This document shows positions 5,505 through 7,793 of a DNA stretch of 7,793 nucleotides, piece after piece. The stretch lies in NCBI GenBank assembly GCA_026225435.1, contig JAMFST010000049.1:1-7793 (forward strand), read 5' to 3'. Positions within the stretch are counted from its first letter, which is position 1; each line of letters opens with the position of its first letter. Under the pieces are notes generated by a model that searched no databases, had not been told where the DNA came from, and worked only from the letters and a program-made list of their open reading frames with translations. This stretch comes from Labilithrix luteola (GTDB lineage Bacteria; Myxococcota_A; Polyangia; Polyangiales; Polyangiaceae). The translations under genes were made by a program, and so were the position numbers.

Positions 5505-6135
5505 ATTCTTCTTCGATCTGTCGAGCCCGTGGACCTACCTCGCGTTCGAACGGGTGCAGCCACTGGTCGCGGAATTCGGAGTGACCATCGAGTGGCGGCC
5601 GATCCTCGTCGGCGGCATCTTCAACGCCGTGAATCCCGGCGTGGAGTACTTCAAGGCGCGGGAGACTGCCCCGCCTCGCAAGATGGATTACATGCTGAAG
5701 GACCTGGCCGACTGGGCCCGCGCGACCAACCTGACGATCAAGTTCCCGCCGTCGGGTCACCCGGTGAACAGCGTGAAGGTGATGCGCGCCTGCACCGCCA
5801 TCCAGCGCGCGCACCCCGAGCCGGCCGAGAAGCTGATCCCGTTCGCTCGCGCCTGCTTCGAGGCGTACTTTCGCGACGACCGGCTGATCTCCGACGACGC
5901 CGTGATCACCGCCATCTGCCAGCAGATCGGGATCGATCCGGCGTGGCTCTTCGCGCAGATCGCGACGCAGGAGATGAAGGACGCGCTCCGGGCGAACACC
6001 GACGAGGCGATCGCGCGCAACGCCTTCGGCTCGCCGACGATGTACCTCGACGGGACGGACATGTACTTCGGCGTCGACCGCCTGCAGCTGGTGCGCGTGG
6101 CGCTCGAGCGCGATCGCGCCGCCGCCGCGAAATAG
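5494..6135 (+). CDS. 2-hydroxychromene-2-carboxylate isomerase family protein (NahD-like, kappa-GST/DsbA fold)
   Basis: A 213-residue protein of the DsbA-like/kappa-class GST superfamily. The characterised member NahD uses glutathione to isomerise 2-hydroxychromene-2-carboxylate in naphthalene degradation. Seen here: FFFDLSSPWTYLAFE (5-19) with Ser11 before Pro12, the position of the family's glutathione-activating serine; WRPILVGGIFNAVN (35-48), a family hallmark; FPPSGHPVNSVKVMRA (84-99); and GSPTMYLDGTDMYFGVDRL (179-197) with the cis-Pro at 181 and the FGxDRL ending. There is no CxxC, so it is not a disulfide oxidoreductase. The start at 5494 is chosen for its strong AAGGAG and because the conserved fold begins at residue 2; an upstream ATG at 5449 would add 15 residues with no family likeness. 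It overlaps yfcG by 11 bases. No ring-cleavage or dioxygenase genes are in view, so naphthalene catabolism is not implied; many bacteria carry such paralogues of unknown substrate. Confidence 0.9.
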   Translation: MRFEFFFDLSSPWTYLAFERVQPLVAEFGVTIEWRPILVGGIFNAVNPGVEYFKARETAPPRKMDYMLKDLADWARATNLTIKFPPSGHPVNSVKVMRACTAIQRAHPEPAEKLIPFARACFEAYFRDDRLISDDAVITAICQQIGIDPAWLFAQIATQEMKDALRANTDEAIARNAFGSPTMYLDGTDMYFGVDRLQLVRVALERDRAAAAK

Positions 6136-6156
6136 TCAGCCGGTGACGTCGCGGCG
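6123..6156. terminator. Candidate bidirectional hairpin at convergent stop codons
   Basis: CGCCGCGA (6123-6130) and TCGCGGCG (6149-6156) are perfect 8-bp inverted repeats. Inside is a second stem, GTCA (6135-6138) with TGAC (6144-6147) around GCCGG. Both convergent stop codons lie within it. There is no T-run on either side, so it would be at most a non-canonical terminator or an mRNA-end stabiliser. Confidence 0.4.
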
Positions 6157-7152
6157 AAACCCCGCCGGGCTCTTCCCCGTCCACTTGCGGAAGGCCCGGT
6201 GGAACGCGCTCGGCTCGGCGAAGCCGAGATCCGCGGCGATGTCGGCGACGTTCACCTGCGTGCGCGAGAGCTGCTCGATCGCCAGGCTGCGGCGGATCTC
6301 GTCCTTGATGGCGCGGTAGGTCTGCCCCTCGGCCGCGAGGCGGTGGCGCAGGGTGGAAGCCGGTAGCCGCATCTCGCCGGCGAGCTCCTCGAGGCTCGGC
6401 CAGGCGTTGGCGGGCCTTCGCCGCAGGCAGGCGTGCACCTTCGCCGTGAGCCCGGCCTCGTCGTGGTAGGGCGCGAGCAGCTTGGCGGGCGCCTCGCGGA
6501 GAAACTCGCGCAGGGCATCCTCGTCACGGATCGGCGCGAGCGCGAGCAAGCTCGCGTCGAGCACGAAGCGCGTCGCCGGGCGGCCGAAGTGCACCGGCGC
6601 GCCGAAGAAGGAGCGGTAGTCCGGGCTGGGCGGCGGCGGGCAGCGAAAGTCCACCGCGAGCAACGGCAGTCGCCGCCCGACGAGCCAGCAAGCCACACCG
6701 TGCACGATGATCCCGAAGGTGCGGTAGGCGAAGGCGCTCTTGGCCGGTCCCGGCTCCTCGAGGACGATGGCCGCCCGGTTGCCCGAGACGTGCAGCTCGG
6801 GAGCAGGATCCTCGGCGACGACGGCGAGGAAGCGCAGCGCACGGCGGAGCGCCGCGCCCAGCGTCTTCGTGTGCAGAATGCAATGACACATCAGCTCGAG
6901 GCTGCCGAGCCGCATCGGTCTGCCGCCGAGCCCCATGAGCTCGTCGTCGAGCACCGTGGCCACCGACCACCAGATGGCTCCAATCTGCTCGGCGGACATG
7001 GATGCGGGGGTCTCGCCGCTGACCCCGGCGGCCGCGCGACATGCCTCGACGTCGAGCCCGCGTTGACGCAGGCAGTCGAGAGCGTCTTCGAAGAACGAGG
7101 AGGAGATCGCGCGGCGCGCCATGGCAGACCCGAACCGCGAGCGCTGCGTCAT
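6136..7152 (-). CDS. AraC-family transcriptional regulator with N-terminal arabinose-binding-like domain
   Basis: A 338-residue regulator if started at 7152. The N-terminal two thirds (about 20-230) resemble the ligand-binding half found in OruR/ArgR-type AraC proteins, including LGSLELMCHCILHTKTLGAAL (82-102, cited by position) and SPDYRSFFGAPVHFG (176-190), a typical segment of this subgroup. The C-terminal double helix-turn-helix is clear: first HTH about 253-274 (SLEELAGEMRLPASTLRHRL), second about 301-323 (VADIAADLGFAEPSAFHRAF), then RKWTGKSPAGFRR, the standard AraC ending. The start is uncertain: ATGs at 7170, 7152 and 7122 are in frame, none with a clear ribosome site; 7122 would still keep the whole domain. 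The reading frame stays open far upstream, but that section overlaps the divergent CoA-ligase gene and is not coding. The stop codon touches the isomerase stop codon (6135/6136). It probably activates the divergent acyl-CoA ligase gene 75 bp away. Confidence 0.9.
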   Translation of the reverse strand: MTQRSRFGSAMARRAISSSFFEDALDCLRQRGLDVEACRAAAGVSGETPASMSAEQIGAIWWSVATVLDDELMGLGGRPMRLGSLELMCHCILHTKTLGAALRRALRFLAVVAEDPAPELHVSGNRAAIVLEEPGPAKSAFAYRTFGIIVHGVACWLVGRRLPLLAVDFRCPPPPSPDYRSFFGAPVHFGRPATRFVLDASLLALAPIRDEDALREFLREAPAKLLAPYHDEAGLTAKVHACLRRRPANAWPSLEELAGEMRLPASTLRHRLAAEGQTYRAIKDEIRRSLAIEQLSRTQVNVADIAADLGFAEPSAFHRAFRKWTGKSPAGFRRDVTG

Positions 7153-7227
7153 GGCAAGAGCGGCCGCCATTCGCGGACGTTGCGGTCCTACCTGCGCGCC
7201 GGGCTCGCCCGTACAGTCGGTCTTACC
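7153..7227. promoter_or_regulatory. Divergent intergenic region, AraC regulator / acyl-CoA ligase
   Basis: 75 bp that must contain promoters and any regulator site for both genes. It holds a short palindrome, CGGGC-TC-GCCCG at 7200-7211, and a lone TACCTG at 7189-7194 equal to a half-site of the TetR operator. No -35/-10 pair with normal spacing was found. Confidence 0.45.
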
Positions 7228-7793
7228 ATGTACGTCACGCAAGGGTTCCACCGCGCGCTCCAGCAGCATCCGGACAGCATCGCCACCCACTTCGGCGATC
7301 GTACGCGCACCTTCCGCGAATTCGTCAGCCGCGTCGCCCGCCTCGCCGCGGCGCTGCGCTCGCTCGGGATGAAGACCGGCGACCGCGTGGCCATGCTGGC
7401 CCTCAACTCCGATCGCTACCTCGAGTACCAGCTGGCGGTCATCTGGGGCGGCGGCGTCTTGAACCCGTGCAACACCCGCTGGTCCGCCGCGGAGATCCTC
7501 TACTCGCTCGACGACTGCGGGACCGTCATCCTCCTCGTCGACGACGCCTTCCACGCGCTCGGCCTCGAGCTGCGTGAGAAGGCGACCACGGTCCGCGAGG
7601 TGATCTACTGCGGCGAGGCGCACAGCGGAAAGCCCGTCGCCGGGATGCACGACTACGAGACGCTGGTCCTGCGCCACGACCCGATGGACGACCTGCGCCG
7701 CAGCTACGACGACCTCGTCGGCGTCTATTACACCGGCGGCACCACCGGCGTGCCCAAGGGGGTGATGCTCAGCCACACCAACCTCGTCACCTC
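7228..7793 (+). CDS. Acyl-CoA synthetase (AMP-binding), N-terminal part, cut by right edge
   Basis: The first 188 codons of an adenylate-forming enzyme that activates a carboxylic acid as acyl-AMP and then acyl-CoA, with no stop before the edge. Seen: the usual opening, a short helix then HFGDRTRTFREFVSRVARLAAAL (21-43, by position); MKTGDRVAMLALNSDRYLEY (48-67); the family-typical WGGGVLNPCNTRWSAAEILY (73-92); and the ATP-binding P-loop YYTGGTTGVPKGVMLSH (167-183), where the common motif is YTSGTTGxPKGV, so a Gly replaces the usual Ser at 171. The residues after the P-loop, including the A5, A8 and A10 motifs and the catalytic Lys, are beyond the window. NPCNTRW and the general pattern suggest a medium/long-chain or aromatic acid ligase rather than acetyl-CoA synthetase. 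There is no good ribosome site before the ATG at 7228, but alignment to the family start favours it. It is divergent from the AraC gene, its likely regulator. Confidence 0.9.
   Translation, partial: MYVTQGFHRALQQHPDSIATHFGDRTRTFREFVSRVARLAAALRSLGMKTGDRVAMLALNSDRYLEYQLAVIWGGGVLNPCNTRWSAAEILYSLDDCGTVILLVDDAFHALGLELREKATTVREVIYCGEAHSGKPVAGMHDYETLVLRHDPMDDLRRSYDDLVGVYYTGGTTGVPKGVMLSHTNLVT

Noticed and set aside
7153..7776. N-terminal extension of the AraC protein to 546 residues
   Set aside because: The extra part is antisense to the acyl-CoA ligase, whose AMP-binding motifs are certain, and has no AraC-family likeness.
1..7793. CRISPR array, tRNA or rRNA genes, IS ends, toxin-antitoxin or phage-defence cassette
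   Set aside because: No regularly spaced repeats, no tRNA-like cloverleaf or rRNA words and no transposase seen; the only RT is clearly an intron maturase, not a retron or DGR type.

Overview
This is a GC-rich bacterial window. Codon third positions are almost all G or C, and short genes are packed tightly in divergent pairs. GC richness, many glutathione/thioredoxin-fold enzymes, a fatty-acid CoA ligase and a group II intron fit a soil proteobacterium or a myxobacterium (Myxococcota). That placement is an inference from style and gene content, not from a marker gene.

Layout. (1) Positions 1-1605, minus strand: the 5' half of a group II intron. It holds the start of its ribozyme (about 1063-1605) and the first 354 codons of its reverse transcriptase/maturase, which runs off the left edge. 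A 5' GUGCG end at 1605 is supported by a hand-found EBS1-IBS1 pairing. (2) 1642-1884, minus: a small secreted protein with six cysteines in mirror-symmetric spacing. The intron sits 36 bases past its stop codon. (3) 1960-4055, minus: a two-gene operon, a GST-fold protein overlapping by ATGA an amidase-signature hydrolase. The amidase keeps its Ser-Ser-Lys triad but has Ala-Ile where the family has the Gly-Gly of the oxyanion hole. (4) 4056-4187: a divergent promoter region with one perfect and one degraded copy of a 16-bp inverted repeat, centred 63 bp apart, probably the TetR operators. (5) 4188-6135, plus: TetR-family regulator, YfcG-like (Nu-class/Ure2-like) glutathione transferase, and a NahD-like 2-hydroxychromene-2-carboxylate isomerase family (kappa-GST/DsbA fold) protein. 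(6) 6136-7152, minus: an AraC-family regulator, convergent with and directly abutting the isomerase gene. (7) 7228-7793, plus: the N-terminal part of an acyl-CoA synthetase, divergent from the AraC gene and cut by the right edge.

How it may work together. The TetR protein lies between two gene sets, each with glutathione-type enzymes, and probably controls both from the shared intergenic region. Three thioredoxin-fold proteins plus an amidase suggest modification of an electrophilic, aromatic or amide-bearing compound. The AraC/acyl-CoA ligase pair looks like a separate divergent unit in which the regulator may control acid activation. No substrate can be read from the sequence. The items I would look at first are the mirror-cysteine peptide, the altered oxyanion hole and the paired operators.
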